Assembly: GCF_009761815.1 (NCBI RefSeq)
Contig: NZ_RWIN01000131.1
Coordinates: forward strand, 1 to 64,000
Direction: 5' to 3'
Origin: Pseudomonas sp. PB120
GTDB lineage: Bacteria; Pseudomonadota; Gammaproteobacteria; Pseudomonadales; Pseudomonadaceae
Length of the DNA: 64,000 nucleotides
Positions 8,396 through 16,784 of the stretch are shown in pieces (within the stretch, counting starts at the first letter, position 1; each line of letters opens with the position of its first letter). The notes below the pieces were generated by a model. It had not been told where the DNA came from. It did not search any database and saw only the letters and a program-made list of their open reading frames with translations. A program made the position numbers and the translations under genes.

Positions 8396-10003
8396 ATGAC
8401 CGACCAGACTACCCGCCTGCCGATCCGCCGCGCCTTGATCAGCGTTTCCGACAAGACCGGGATCCTCGAATTCGCCAAAGAGCTTGAAGCCCTGGGCGTC
8501 GAGATCCTCTCCACCGGCGGAACGTTCAAGCTGCTGCGTGACAATGGCGTTGCCGCAGTGGAAGTCGCGGATTACACCGGTTTCGCAGAAATGATGGACG
8601 GTCGGGTCAAGACCCTGCACCCGAAAATCCACGGCGGGATCCTCGGTCGTCGCGGTATCGATGACGCCATCATGAACGAGCACGGCATCAAGCCTATCGA
8701 TCTGGTCGCGGTCAACCTGTACCCGTTCGAAGCCACCATCAACAAGCCAGGCTGTGACCTGCCGACCGCGATCGAGAACATCGACATCGGCGGCCCGACC
8801 ATGGTCCGTTCCGCGGCAAAAAACCACAAAGACGTGGCCATCGTGGTCAATGCCAGCGATTACGCCAGCGTTCTGGAAGGCCTGAAGGCCGGCGGCCTGA
8901 CCTACGCTCAGCGTTTCGACCTGATGCTCAAGGCATTCGAACACACCGCCGCCTATGACGGCATGATCGCCAACTACATGGGCACCGTGAACCAGGCGGC
9001 TGACACCCTCAGCACCGAAGTTCGCAGCGAGTTCCCGCGCACCTTCAACAGCCAGTTCATCAAGGCTCAGGAAATGCGCTACGGCGAGAACCCGCACCAG
9101 AGCGCGGCGTTCTACGTGGAAGCCAAGCCTGCCGAAGTCGGCATCGCCACTGCGACCCAACTGCAAGGCAAGGAGCTGTCGTACAACAACGTGGCCGACA
9201 CCGACGCCGCGCTGGAATGCGTGAAGAGTTTCGTCAAGCCGGCCTGCGTGATCGTCAAGCACGCCAACCCGTGCGGCGTGGCCGTGAGCCCGGACGCCGA
9301 AGGCGGCATCCGTCAGGCCTACGAACTGGCCTACGCCACCGACACCGAATCGGCGTTCGGCGGCATCATCGCGTTCAACCGCGAACTGGATGCTGAAACG
9401 GCCAAGGCGATCGTCGAGCGTCAGTTCGTCGAAGTGATCATTGCGCCATCGGTCAGCGCAGAAGCCCGCGCCATTGTCGCGGCCAAAGCCAACGTGCGCT
9501 TGCTGGCTTGCGGCGAGTGGTCGGCTGACCGCGCCGCTGCGTGGGACTACAAACGCGTCAACGGTGGCCTGCTGGTGCAGAGCCGCGACATCGGCATGAT
9601 CGGCGCCGATGACCTGAAAGTCGTGACCAAACGTGCTCCGACCGAACAGGAAATCAACGACCTGATCTTCGCCTGGAAAGTCGCCAAGTACGTCAAGTCC
9701 AACGCCATTGTCTACGCCAAGAACCGTCAGACCATCGGTGTCGGCGCCGGCCAGATGAGCCGCGTAAACTCCGCTCGTATTGCTGCGATCAAGGCTGAAC
9801 ACGCCGGTCTGCAGGTCGCCGGCTCGGTCATGGCTTCCGATGCGTTCTTCCCGTTCCGCGACGGTCTGGACAACGCGGCCAAGGTCGGCATCACCGCGGT
9901 GATCCAGCCAGGCGGCTCGATGCGTGATAACGAAGTGATTGCTGCGGCCGACGAAGCTGGCATTGCCATGGTCTTCACCGGCATGCGCCACTTCCGTCAC
10001 TGA
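8396..10003 (+). CDS. purH: Bifunctional AICAR formyltransferase / IMP cyclohydrolase
   Basis: Last two steps of de novo purine synthesis: formylation of AICAR, then ring closure to IMP. The N-terminal MGS-like cyclohydrolase domain has RALISVSDKTGILEFAKEL, LSTGGTFKLLRDNG and KTLHPKIHGGILGRR. The C-terminal formyltransferase domain has RYGENPHQSAAFY and VIVKHANPCGVAV, with the catalytic Lys-His. The ATG at 8396 gives 535 residues; the in-frame ATG eleven codons upstream adds a non-conserved leader. The next gene, purD, acts earlier in the same pathway. Confidence 0.97.
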   Translation: MTDQTTRLPIRRALISVSDKTGILEFAKELEALGVEILSTGGTFKLLRDNGVAAVEVADYTGFAEMMDGRVKTLHPKIHGGILGRRGIDDAIMNEHGIKPIDLVAVNLYPFEATINKPGCDLPTAIENIDIGGPTMVRSAAKNHKDVAIVVNASDYASVLEGLKAGGLTYAQRFDLMLKAFEHTAAYDGMIANYMGTVNQAADTLSTEVRSEFPRTFNSQFIKAQEMRYGENPHQSAAFYVEAKPAEVGIATATQLQGKELSYNNVADTDAALECVKSFVKPACVIVKHANPCGVAVSPDAEGGIRQAYELAYATDTESAFGGIIAFNRELDAETAKAIVERQFVEVIIAPSVSAEARAIVAAKANVRLLACGEWSADRAAAWDYKRVNGGLLVQSRDIGMIGADDLKVVTKRAPTEQEINDLIFAWKVAKYVKSNAIVYAKNRQTIGVGAGQMSRVNSARIAAIKAEHAGLQVAGSVMASDAFFPFRDGLDNAAKVGITAVIQPGGSMRDNEVIAAADEAGIAMVFTGMRHFRH

Positions 10004-10015
10004 TAAGACGATCAA

Positions 10016-10104
10016 CTGTGGGAGCTGGCCTGCCAGCGATGGCATCCCCTCGGTTTAATGGATAAACCGAACCGCCTGCATCGCTGGCAGGCCAGCTCCC
10101 ACAG
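10016..10104. repeat. REP-like inverted repeat between purH and purD
   Basis: CTGTGGGAGCTGGCCTGCCA and its complement form a long near-perfect inverted repeat with a central ATGGATAAACC region. It is a variant of family A with CTGGCCTGCCAGCGATGG in place of CGAGCCTGCTCGCGATGG. It may also stabilise or punctuate the purHD transcript. Confidence 0.75.
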
Positions 10105-10156
10105 AAAAGCGTCCCTGCGGCGCTCAACAGAATTTGCGTCATCCGAGGTTTTTGAA

Positions 10157-11452
10157 ATGAATGTTTTGATCATTGGCAGCGGTGGCCGTGAACACGCCCT
10201 GGCCTGGAAAGTGGCTCAGGATCCGCGCGTGCAGAAGGTTTTCGTGGCGCCGGGCAATGCCGGTACCGCCATCGAAGCCAAATGCGAGAACGTCGCTATC
10301 GACGTACTGGCCCTTGAGCAACTGGCCGACTTCGCCGAAAAGAACGTTTCCCTGACCATCGTCGGCCCGGAAGTGCCGCTGGTTGCCGGCGTCGTCGATC
10401 TGTTCCGCGCCCGTGGCCTGGATTGCTTCGGTCCGACCGCTGGCGCCGCTCAGCTGGAAGGTTCGAAAGCGTTCACCAAGGATTTCCTGGCTCGCCACAA
10501 GATCCCGACCGCCGACTACCAGAACTTCACCGAGATCGAGCCCGCCCTGGCTTATCTGCGTGAAAAAGGCGCGCCGATCGTGATCAAGGCCGATGGCCTG
10601 GCCGCCGGTAAAGGCGTGATCGTCGCCATGACCCTGGCCGAAGCTGAAGAGGCCGTGCGTGACATGCTCGCCGGTAATGCCTTTGGTGAAGCCGGTTCGC
10701 GCGTCGTGATCGAAGAATTCCTGGATGGCGAAGAAGCAAGCTTCATCGTCATGGTCGACGGCAAGAACGTACTGCCGATGGCCACCAGCCAGGACCACAA
10801 GCGCGTCGGCGACGGCGACACCGGTCCGAACACCGGCGGCATGGGTGCTTACTCCCCTGCACCGGTTGTGACCAGCGAAGTGCACAAGCGCGTCATGGAT
10901 TTGGTGATCTGGCCGACCGTGCGCGGCATGGCCGATGAAGGAAACGTCTACACTGGTTTCCTGTACGCCGGCCTGATGATCGACAAGGCTGGTAACCCAA
11001 AAGTCATCGAATTCAACTGCCGTTTCGGCGACCCTGAGACCCAACCGGTCATGCTGCGTTTGCAGTCGAGCCTGGTGTTGCTGGTCGAAGCAGCCCTGGC
11101 GCAAGCACTGGACAAAGTCGAAGCGCAATGGGATCCACGTCCGAGCGTCGGTATCGTGCTCGCGGCTGGCGGCTACCCGGGCGACTACGCCAAAGGCGTG
11201 GCCATCAACGGTCTGGATGCGGCGGCGGCACTGGAAGGTAAAGTCTTCCACGCCGGTACTGCCCTCAAGGACGGTCAAGTGGTAACGGCCGGTGGTCGGG
11301 TGTTGTGTGCCACCGCCATGGGCACCAGCGTCGATGCTGCCCAGCAACAGGCTTACAAACTGGCGGCCAAAATTGATTGGGAAGGCAGCTTCTATCGCAA
11401 GGACATTGGCTACCGTGCCATTGCCCGCGAGCGAGGCGAAAACCAGGAATAA
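10157..11452 (+). CDS. purD: Phosphoribosylamine-glycine ligase (GAR synthetase)
   Basis: ATP-grasp ligase joining glycine to 5-phosphoribosylamine, the second step of purine synthesis. The N-terminal VLIIGSGGREHALAWKVAQ is the family signature. KADGLAAGKGVIVA binds ATP, and the GGMGAYSPAP and FNCRFGDPETQ segments complete the active site. The ATG at 10157 gives 431 residues; an in-frame start 33 codons upstream lies inside the repeat and is rejected. It is followed by a hairpin and then retS, the order I recall from P. aeruginosa. Confidence 0.97.
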   Translation: MNVLIIGSGGREHALAWKVAQDPRVQKVFVAPGNAGTAIEAKCENVAIDVLALEQLADFAEKNVSLTIVGPEVPLVAGVVDLFRARGLDCFGPTAGAAQLEGSKAFTKDFLARHKIPTADYQNFTEIEPALAYLREKGAPIVIKADGLAAGKGVIVAMTLAEAEEAVRDMLAGNAFGEAGSRVVIEEFLDGEEASFIVMVDGKNVLPMATSQDHKRVGDGDTGPNTGGMGAYSPAPVVTSEVHKRVMDLVIWPTVRGMADEGNVYTGFLYAGLMIDKAGNPKVIEFNCRFGDPETQPVMLRLQSSLVLLVEAALAQALDKVEAQWDPRPSVGIVLAAGGYPGDYAKGVAINGLDAAAALEGKVFHAGTALKDGQVVTAGGRVLCATAMGTSVDAAQQQAYKLAAKIDWEGSFYRKDIGYRAIARERGENQE

Positions 11453-11468
11453 GAGCGCCATTGGGCGA

Positions 11469-11491
11469 GGCAAGGACTTCTGGTCCTTGCC
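11469..11491 (+). terminator. Hairpin after purD
   Basis: GGCAAGGAC pairs perfectly with GTCCTTGCC around a 5-base loop, 17 bases after the purD stop. There is no T-run, so this is a terminator-like or RNA-stabilising hairpin rather than a certain terminator. Confidence 0.5.
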
Positions 11492-11551
11492 ACACTGTTC
11501 CGGCGCTGCGCATCGTTGTAATCTGGCATCAACCTACGAAGGGATTTCGCC

Positions 11552-14329
11552 GTGCGCTGGCTCAGGATTGCCATAGGCTTCACCGCCACTCTGCTGACCT
11601 TGCTCTGCATGCTCCCGGCCCAGGCCGCGCAAGGCAGTGGATGGGCCGTATTGCTCGACGAACAGGGCGATCTGCAACTCAGCGACATCCGTTCCGCTCG
11701 CTACACCAATCAATTCAGCCCCATCGAACTCGAACGCCTGACCGCGGCCGAGCCCGAAGGTGCGTTGTGGCTGCGTTTCAGGCTTGCACCCGGCAAGCAT
11801 GAACAGCTGCTGCGGGTGTTCGCGCCCGACCTCTCAAGCTTCAATCTCTATGTGCTGGACGGCGATACGCTGGTCGAGCATCTGAACACTGGCACCGAGC
11901 AACCCCAGGCAGAACGGCCCCTGCCCAGCAGCGACTTCATGTTGCCGTTGCCACAAAGCGACAAACCCCTCGACGTTTACCTGCGACTGGTTTCCGACCA
12001 CCAGTTGAGGCCTTACATCACGCTGGAATCAGCGGTCGTGACCGCGGCCAATCAGACGCAGACGCTGATTTACGGCCTGCTGTTCGGTTGCATCACCATG
12101 CTGATCCTGCACAACCTCATCCGTTACGCCTACACCCGTTCGCGCAGCGCTCTCTGGCTGGCTGGTTGCGAAGCGCTGCTGATGCTGAGCCTGGTGCTGC
12201 TGCTGAATGTGGCCGGCCCCTGGCTGCCGGACTGGCATGCGATACAAACGCCGGGGGCCTACCTCTCCCTGCTGCTGACTGCACCGTGCGGACTGATGTT
12301 TGCCTATCGGTTCTTTGCACCGCTGGGCCCACACCCGCTGAACAAGGTACTGCAAGCCGACATCGTGCTCATCAGCGTCTGCGCCCTGCTGTTGCTGTTC
12401 GTCAACACGTTGCCGCTGAACATCATCACTTATGCACTCGTCGCCCTGGCGGGTCTGACGATGCTGTTCGTCAGCGCCTGGCATTGGCAAAAAGGCTATC
12501 GACCGGCGCGCCTGTTCGTGGCCGCCATGGTGGTCTTCAACCTCGGCACGTTGATTATCCTGCCGGCCCTGCTGGGGCTGACCCTGGTAGAACCCCAAGG
12601 GCTGATCACCACCTTGCTGGTGTTTATCTGTATCAGCGGCCTGCTGATGAGCATTGCCCTGAGTGAACGCCAGCGCAGCATCACTGAAGACCGATTCAGT
12701 ATCAGCCGCGACCTGGCCGCCAGTAATGCCGAGATCAACGCAAAAGCCGAATTCCTGGCGAAGATCAGCCACGAGATCCGTACCCCAATGAATGGCGTAT
12801 TGGGCATGACCGAGCTATTGCTGGGCACACCGTTGTCCGTCAAGCAGCGCGACTACGTGCAGACCATCCACAGTGCCGGTAACGAACTGCTGACACTGAT
12901 CAACGAGATTCTCGACATCTCCAAGCTCGAATCCGGGCAGATCGAACTGGACGATGTGCAGTTCGATCTGAATGCGCTGATCGACGATTGCCTGAGTATC
13001 TTCCGCGCCAAGGCCGAGCAGCAGAATGTCGAGCTGATCAGCTTTATCCAGCCGCAAGTACCCCGTGTCATCAGCGGTGACCCGACGCGCTTGCGCCAGA
13101 CGCTGCTGAGCCTGCTGGAAAACGCCCTGAAGAAAACCGACGAAGGCGAAATCCTGATCGTCGTCGCGCTCGACGAACGCAGCGCCAAACCGCGCCTGCG
13201 CATCGCGGTGCAGGACAGTGGCGAGCCGATGGAGGCCGAGGAACGCGACGCACTGATGCACGCCGAACTGCACAGCAAGAACTTCCTCTCGACCACCCGC
13301 CTGGGGGGCAACCTGGGCCTGGTCATCGCGCGGCAGCTGATTCGCCTGATGCACGGCGAATTCGGCATCAAGAGTGGCGCCAGCCAGGGCAGCACCCTGT
13401 GGCTGACTTTGCCGCTCGACCCTGACCGACTCGAACACCCGACGTCCGACCTCGACGGCCCGTTGCAGGGTGCACGGGTGCTGGTGGTTGATGACAACGA
13501 CACGTGCCGCAAAGTCCTGGTGCAGCAATGCAGCGCCTGGGGCCTGAACGTCAGTGCGGTGGCGTCGGGCAAGGAAGCGCTGGCACTGCTGCGCACCAAG
13601 GCCCACTTGCGCGACTACTTCGACGTGGTCCTGCTGGACCAGAACATGCCTGGCATGACCGGCATGCAACTGGCAGCCAAGATCAAGGAAGACCCGAGCC
13701 TTAACCACGACATCCTGCTGATCATGCTCACCGGCATCAGCAATGCACCGAGCAAAATCATCGCGCGCAATTCCGGGATCAAACGCATCCTCGCCAAACC
13801 GGTGGCCGGCTATACCCTGAAAACCACGCTGGCGGATGAACTGAACCAGCGCAACAAAGGCCTCGCCGTGTCGCAGGTTCCACCGACCGGCCCGACCTTG
13901 CCGGTCAAGGTTCCCAGCGATTTCCGCATCCTGGTCGCCGAAGACAACAGCATCTCGACCAAGGTCATTCGCGGCATGCTGGGCAAGCTCAACCTGCAGC
14001 CGGACACTGCCAGCAATGGCGAAGAAGCCTTGCAGGCCATGAAAGCGCAGCGCTACGACCTGGTCTTGATGGACTGCGAAATGCCCATTCTCGATGGTTT
14101 CTCGGCCACTCAGCAATTGCGTGCCTGGGAAGTCGGCAACCAGCGGACGCGCACGCCCGTGGTGGCGTTGACCGCGCACATTCTCGCCGAGCACAAGGAG
14201 CGCGCGCGCCAGGCCGGCATGGACGGGCACATGGCCAAACCGGTCGAGCTTTCGCAATTGCGCGACCTGATCGAACATTGGGTGGCACAGCGCGATCTGC
14301 AGAACCGCACCGCCACTCAAACGTCCTGA
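11552..14329 (+). CDS. retS: Hybrid sensor kinase RetS
   Basis: By homology and position this is RetS, which blocks the GacS/GacA system by pairing with GacS and so sets the switch between acute (motile, secreting) and biofilm lifestyles. The order is a signal peptide (1-26), a periplasmic 7TMR-DISMED2 domain (about 30-160), a seven-helix 7TM-DISM region (about 170-370), a HisKA domain with ISHEIRTPMNG and His407, an ATPase domain with an N-box LLSLLENALKK, then two receiver domains with Asp696 (LLDQNMPG) and Asp841 (LMDCEMPI). Length 925 residues is near the roughly 940 of the P. aeruginosa protein. It starts with GTG. As I recall, the P. aeruginosa gene also lies between purD and a small membrane protein. 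Confidence 0.9.
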   Translation: MRWLRIAIGFTATLLTLLCMLPAQAAQGSGWAVLLDEQGDLQLSDIRSARYTNQFSPIELERLTAAEPEGALWLRFRLAPGKHEQLLRVFAPDLSSFNLYVLDGDTLVEHLNTGTEQPQAERPLPSSDFMLPLPQSDKPLDVYLRLVSDHQLRPYITLESAVVTAANQTQTLIYGLLFGCITMLILHNLIRYAYTRSRSALWLAGCEALLMLSLVLLLNVAGPWLPDWHAIQTPGAYLSLLLTAPCGLMFAYRFFAPLGPHPLNKVLQADIVLISVCALLLLFVNTLPLNIITYALVALAGLTMLFVSAWHWQKGYRPARLFVAAMVVFNLGTLIILPALLGLTLVEPQGLITTLLVFICISGLLMSIALSERQRSITEDRFSISRDLAASNAEINAKAEFLAKISHEIRTPMNGVLGMTELLLGTPLSVKQRDYVQTIHSAGNELLTLINEILDISKLESGQIELDDVQFDLNALIDDCLSIFRAKAEQQNVELISFIQPQVPRVISGDPTRLRQTLLSLLENALKKTDEGEILIVVALDERSAKPRLRIAVQDSGEPMEAEERDALMHAELHSKNFLSTTRLGGNLGLVIARQLIRLMHGEFGIKSGASQGSTLWLTLPLDPDRLEHPTSDLDGPLQGARVLVVDDNDTCRKVLVQQCSAWGLNVSAVASGKEALALLRTKAHLRDYFDVVLLDQNMPGMTGMQLAAKIKEDPSLNHDILLIMLTGISNAPSKIIARNSGIKRILAKPVAGYTLKTTLADELNQRNKGLAVSQVPPTGPTLPVKVPSDFRILVAEDNSISTKVIRGMLGKLNLQPDTASNGEEALQAMKAQRYDLVLMDCEMPILDGFSATQQLRAWEVGNQRTRTPVVALTAHILAEHKERARQAGMDGHMAKPVELSQLRDLIEHWVAQRDLQNRTATQTS

Positions 14330-14393
14330 GCCGACAGACGCTGAAACGCCTGATAGACTCCCCCTCGACTTCCCTCGCCAGTGAGCTTGCACC

Positions 14394-14990
14394 ATGCTCC
14401 ACGTGTTGTTCAGCGTTTACCTGAAGATGCTGGTGCTCTACAGCCCGTTCTTCGTCTTGTCTTGCTTCATTAGCCTGACCCGCGGTTATTCGCGCAAGGA
14501 ACAGCGTCGACTGGCCTGGAAAGTGGCCCTCGCCACGTTGGTGTCCAGCGTCTTGCTGTACTTGTTCGGGCGGGTGATTTTCAGTGTGTTCGGCATCACC
14601 GTGGACGCCTTCCGTATCGGTGCGGGCAGCGTCTTGTTCATCTCGGCGCTGGGCATGGCCCAAGGCAAGTCGGCGGTGCAGACCGACAACGTGCAACAGG
14701 ACGTGACCATCGTCCCGCTGACCATCCCCCTGACTGTCGGCCCCGGCACCATCGGTGCCCTGTTGGTGATGGGCATAAGCCAGCCGCACTGGGATGACAA
14801 AATCACCGCCATCCTCAGCATCGCCCTGGCCAGCTTCACCGTCGGCGTGGTGCTTTACCTGTCCAATCGCATCGAACGCATTCTCGGTGATCAGGGTTTG
14901 CAAATTGTCAGTCGCCTGATGGGGCTATTCGTCTGTGCGCTGGCAGCGCAAATCATCTTTACCGGGGTCAAGGGCTACCTCGTGCCCTGA
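14394..14990 (+). CDS. MarC-family integral membrane protein
   Basis: A 198-residue protein with about six hydrophobic helices and MarC-family features: LYSPFFVLSCFISLTRGYS at the start and VPLTIPLTVGPGTIGALLVMG in the middle. MarC proteins were named for a supposed role in antibiotic resistance that was later doubted; the true substrate is unknown. It begins 64 bases after retS and could share its transcript. It ends just before a two-way hairpin terminator. Confidence 0.85.
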   Translation: MLHVLFSVYLKMLVLYSPFFVLSCFISLTRGYSRKEQRRLAWKVALATLVSSVLLYLFGRVIFSVFGITVDAFRIGAGSVLFISALGMAQGKSAVQTDNVQQDVTIVPLTIPLTVGPGTIGALLVMGISQPHWDDKITAILSIALASFTVGVVLYLSNRIERILGDQGLQIVSRLMGLFVCALAAQIIFTGVKGYLVP

Positions 14991-15017
14991 TTCACCATGG
15001 TTTCTGCGCAACAAAAA

Positions 15018-15045
15018 AAGGCCCTGTGTTCAACAACAGGGCCTT
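15018..15045. terminator. Bidirectional terminator between the MarC gene and the unknown pair
   Basis: A perfect 10-bp stem (AAGGCCCTGT with ACAGGGCCTT) and 8-base loop. The seven-base T-run lies on the minus-strand side, so it best serves the minus-strand genes ending at 15070, while also lying 28 bases after the MarC-family stop. Confidence 0.85.
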
Positions 15046-15069
15046 GTCGTTCCAGTGCTGCCAGACCGA

Positions 15070-15717
15070 TCAGAGCGTCAGTTTGCGCACGAAGATTTTG
15101 CTCGAGTACGCGTCTATTTTCTCGTGGACCCGCTCACGGTAGCGCTCAAACACATCACGATTGAAAGCAAACACTCCGCCGTCAGGCATGATCACGACCT
15201 CCTTGTAAAACTCGTCCCAGAAGAACGCTTGCCCGGAAACGTGAGTGCGATAGCGCAAACCGTAGAGACACACGACTGTTTCACCCGAGCCCAAGCGTTC
15301 GCACGGTGCACATTTAAGAATGCCTGCACCGCCCCGAGCGATATTGCCCTGAAAAAAATCCCAGGCGAACGCGTCCAGTTTCAGGGCGCGGTAGGTTTGC
15401 GTCACAAGCTGCGCCATGCGCTTTGACCCGACACGGCCAATCGTGGAATAACTGATGTCCAGGAGCTGATGGACAGTGGACACCCGGATGGGTTCTGTAG
15501 GGATGATCGCTGTCAGCGTGAAACCTGCTTTCAGCAATCGCCCCTGATAGTAATCGAACCACATCTTGTTCGAGACAAGCCCCGGGTATTTGTCATTCGC
15601 CGCCAGCTCTGCATACAGCAAGCAGTCCTGTATATCTTGCCGGTCCTGAGCCTGTACGGTGTCGGCAAAGGACAACAGACAGCCACCCACTACTACCGCA
15701 TCAACCAGCGCTGGCAT
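15070..15717 (-). CDS. Unknown protein, paralogue of its upstream neighbour
   Basis: I recognise no named family. The 215-residue product aligns almost without gaps to residues 51-268 of the gene just upstream on the same strand. Shared features are VVG..L..F near the start, DxQDxxD, a central LV.....LK block, xPC followed by a Gly-rich turn, and a C-terminal FNxxVFxRxR...ID....F..KL. The start has a GAGGT ribosome-binding site seven bases before ATG. The first 24 residues look like a signal peptide, but they align with internal residues of the paralogue, which argues against export. It lacks the paralogue's N-terminal 50 residues. Confidence 0.7.
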   Translation of the reverse strand: MPALVDAVVVGGCLLSFADTVQAQDRQDIQDCLLYAELAANDKYPGLVSNKMWFDYYQGRLLKAGFTLTAIIPTEPIRVSTVHQLLDISYSTIGRVGSKRMAQLVTQTYRALKLDAFAWDFFQGNIARGGAGILKCAPCERLGSGETVVCLYGLRYRTHVSGQAFFWDEFYKEVVIMPDGGVFAFNRDVFERYRERVHEKIDAYSSKIFVRKLTL

Positions 15718-15783
15718 GGTGTGACCTCACCGATTGCTCATGTAAAACACCGAAGTTATCCATGACGATGGTTCCTTTCGGTT

Positions 15784-16590
15784 TTATTTTCCGGTCAACT
15801 TTTTGAACAGCGCATCACCAAACTGATCGATATAGTTATAAATCAAATGGCGCTTGCGATCGAATACACGCTTATTAAACTTTCGCACACCCGCAGCCTG
15901 GAAAATATTCAACCCATCCGTCTTGAATGTAAAAAACAGAAAGTGGCCATCATAGTCTTTGCTAACAATATCCAGGCCACCCGTGACCATCGCCATGCCG
16001 CCGCCCGGCGCGACAATACAGGGCACCGCCTTAAAGCTGACCACTTCAGTGTCCGTGTTTCCCGATTCGACGATCTTCAGCGCCTCCTTATCGCCCTTCA
16101 GCTTTTCCAGACCCGACGCCACCAGGCCCAACACATTGCCAGTCCCCACACTGATGACAGTTTGAAGTATCTGTAATAACGCTTCGTTCATCGTCAGCGT
16201 CAGCTGTTTGGAGTCGTACCTTTTGAAGGTGTAGCTTTCGCTCACCCAACCAATCGCCCTCAAGGCTTCGTTGTAGGCGCTGTAGCGCTCTTTCAGTGAA
16301 GTACCGGCGGGCAGATTTCTGACAATGGCTTCGGCAAATGCCTGGCTATCCAGCGCGTCCTGTTTGTCGTCGTCTGAAAGCTTCTGCTCGAATACAACTA
16401 GCGAAGGCCCAACGACGGAGGCGTCGTATTCGGGTGACAACGGCGTGGCCAAAACCTTGTTGAGCGTGGCTGCCCTTTTGACCCGCCGACGGCGAGGCAT
16501 TTCAGCCAACCGGACTTCGATGCGATTGAAGTATTCATCTTGTTGGGCATCGTTGAGTACACAATCGATTTCACCATTAACGTTTGACAT
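15784..16590 (-). CDS. Unknown protein, longer member of a tandem paralogous pair
   Basis: Function unknown. The 268-residue product has a basic N-terminal patch (MPRRRRVKRAATLNK, about residues 31-45), a Gly-rich stretch (APGGGMAMVTGGLD) and a C-terminal aromatic/basic helix region (FNKRVFDRKRHLIYNYIDQF). AAGGA lies seven bases before the ATG at 16590; a longer frame begins eight codons upstream at a TTG. The next gene begins 66 bases later and encodes a truncated paralogue, so they probably form a two-gene unit. The flanks are more AT-rich than the surrounding core genes, consistent with acquisition, though that is inference. Confidence 0.7.
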   Translation of the reverse strand: MSNVNGEIDCVLNDAQQDEYFNRIEVRLAEMPRRRRVKRAATLNKVLATPLSPEYDASVVGPSLVVFEQKLSDDDKQDALDSQAFAEAIVRNLPAGTSLKERYSAYNEALRAIGWVSESYTFKRYDSKQLTLTMNEALLQILQTVISVGTGNVLGLVASGLEKLKGDKEALKIVESGNTDTEVVSFKAVPCIVAPGGGMAMVTGGLDIVSKDYDGHFLFFTFKTDGLNIFQAAGVRKFNKRVFDRKRHLIYNYIDQFGDALFKKLTGK

Positions 16591-16704
16591 ATTTAATTCC
16601 TTATTAAAATCCAACCGCTCCTTGCGGCCAGACTCAAACTAAAACAGGAAATTCATGCCTTCAAGTTTATTATCAGGAAAAACCATTCCAATCATTACCA
16701 GCCA

Positions 16705-16740
16705 TAAAAAAAACGCCGACAAGAAGACAACTTATCGGCG
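16705..16740 (-). terminator. Terminator of the cobGHIJ operon
   Basis: On the minus strand CGCCGATAAG and CTTGTCGGCG form a ten-base stem with one G-T pair around a 7-base loop, followed by eight T. It lies 45 bases after the cobJ stop. Confidence 0.88.
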
Positions 16741-16784
16741 CTCTATTATTTTATAAAAACAACTTCCGAACGGGGCCGTTAATA

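Noticed and set aside
8015..10045. A very long open frame on the minus strand opposite fis and purH
   Set aside because: It mirrors the codon structure of a certain high-GC gene (purH) and shows no recognisable domain. Similar long antisense frames lie opposite oprC, ureC and accC, which is normal at this GC content.
15646..15717. Signal peptide on the 215-residue unknown protein
   Set aside because: The hydrophobic start aligns gaplessly with an internal, non-signal part of the neighbouring paralogue (VVG..L..F), so it is more likely part of the fold.
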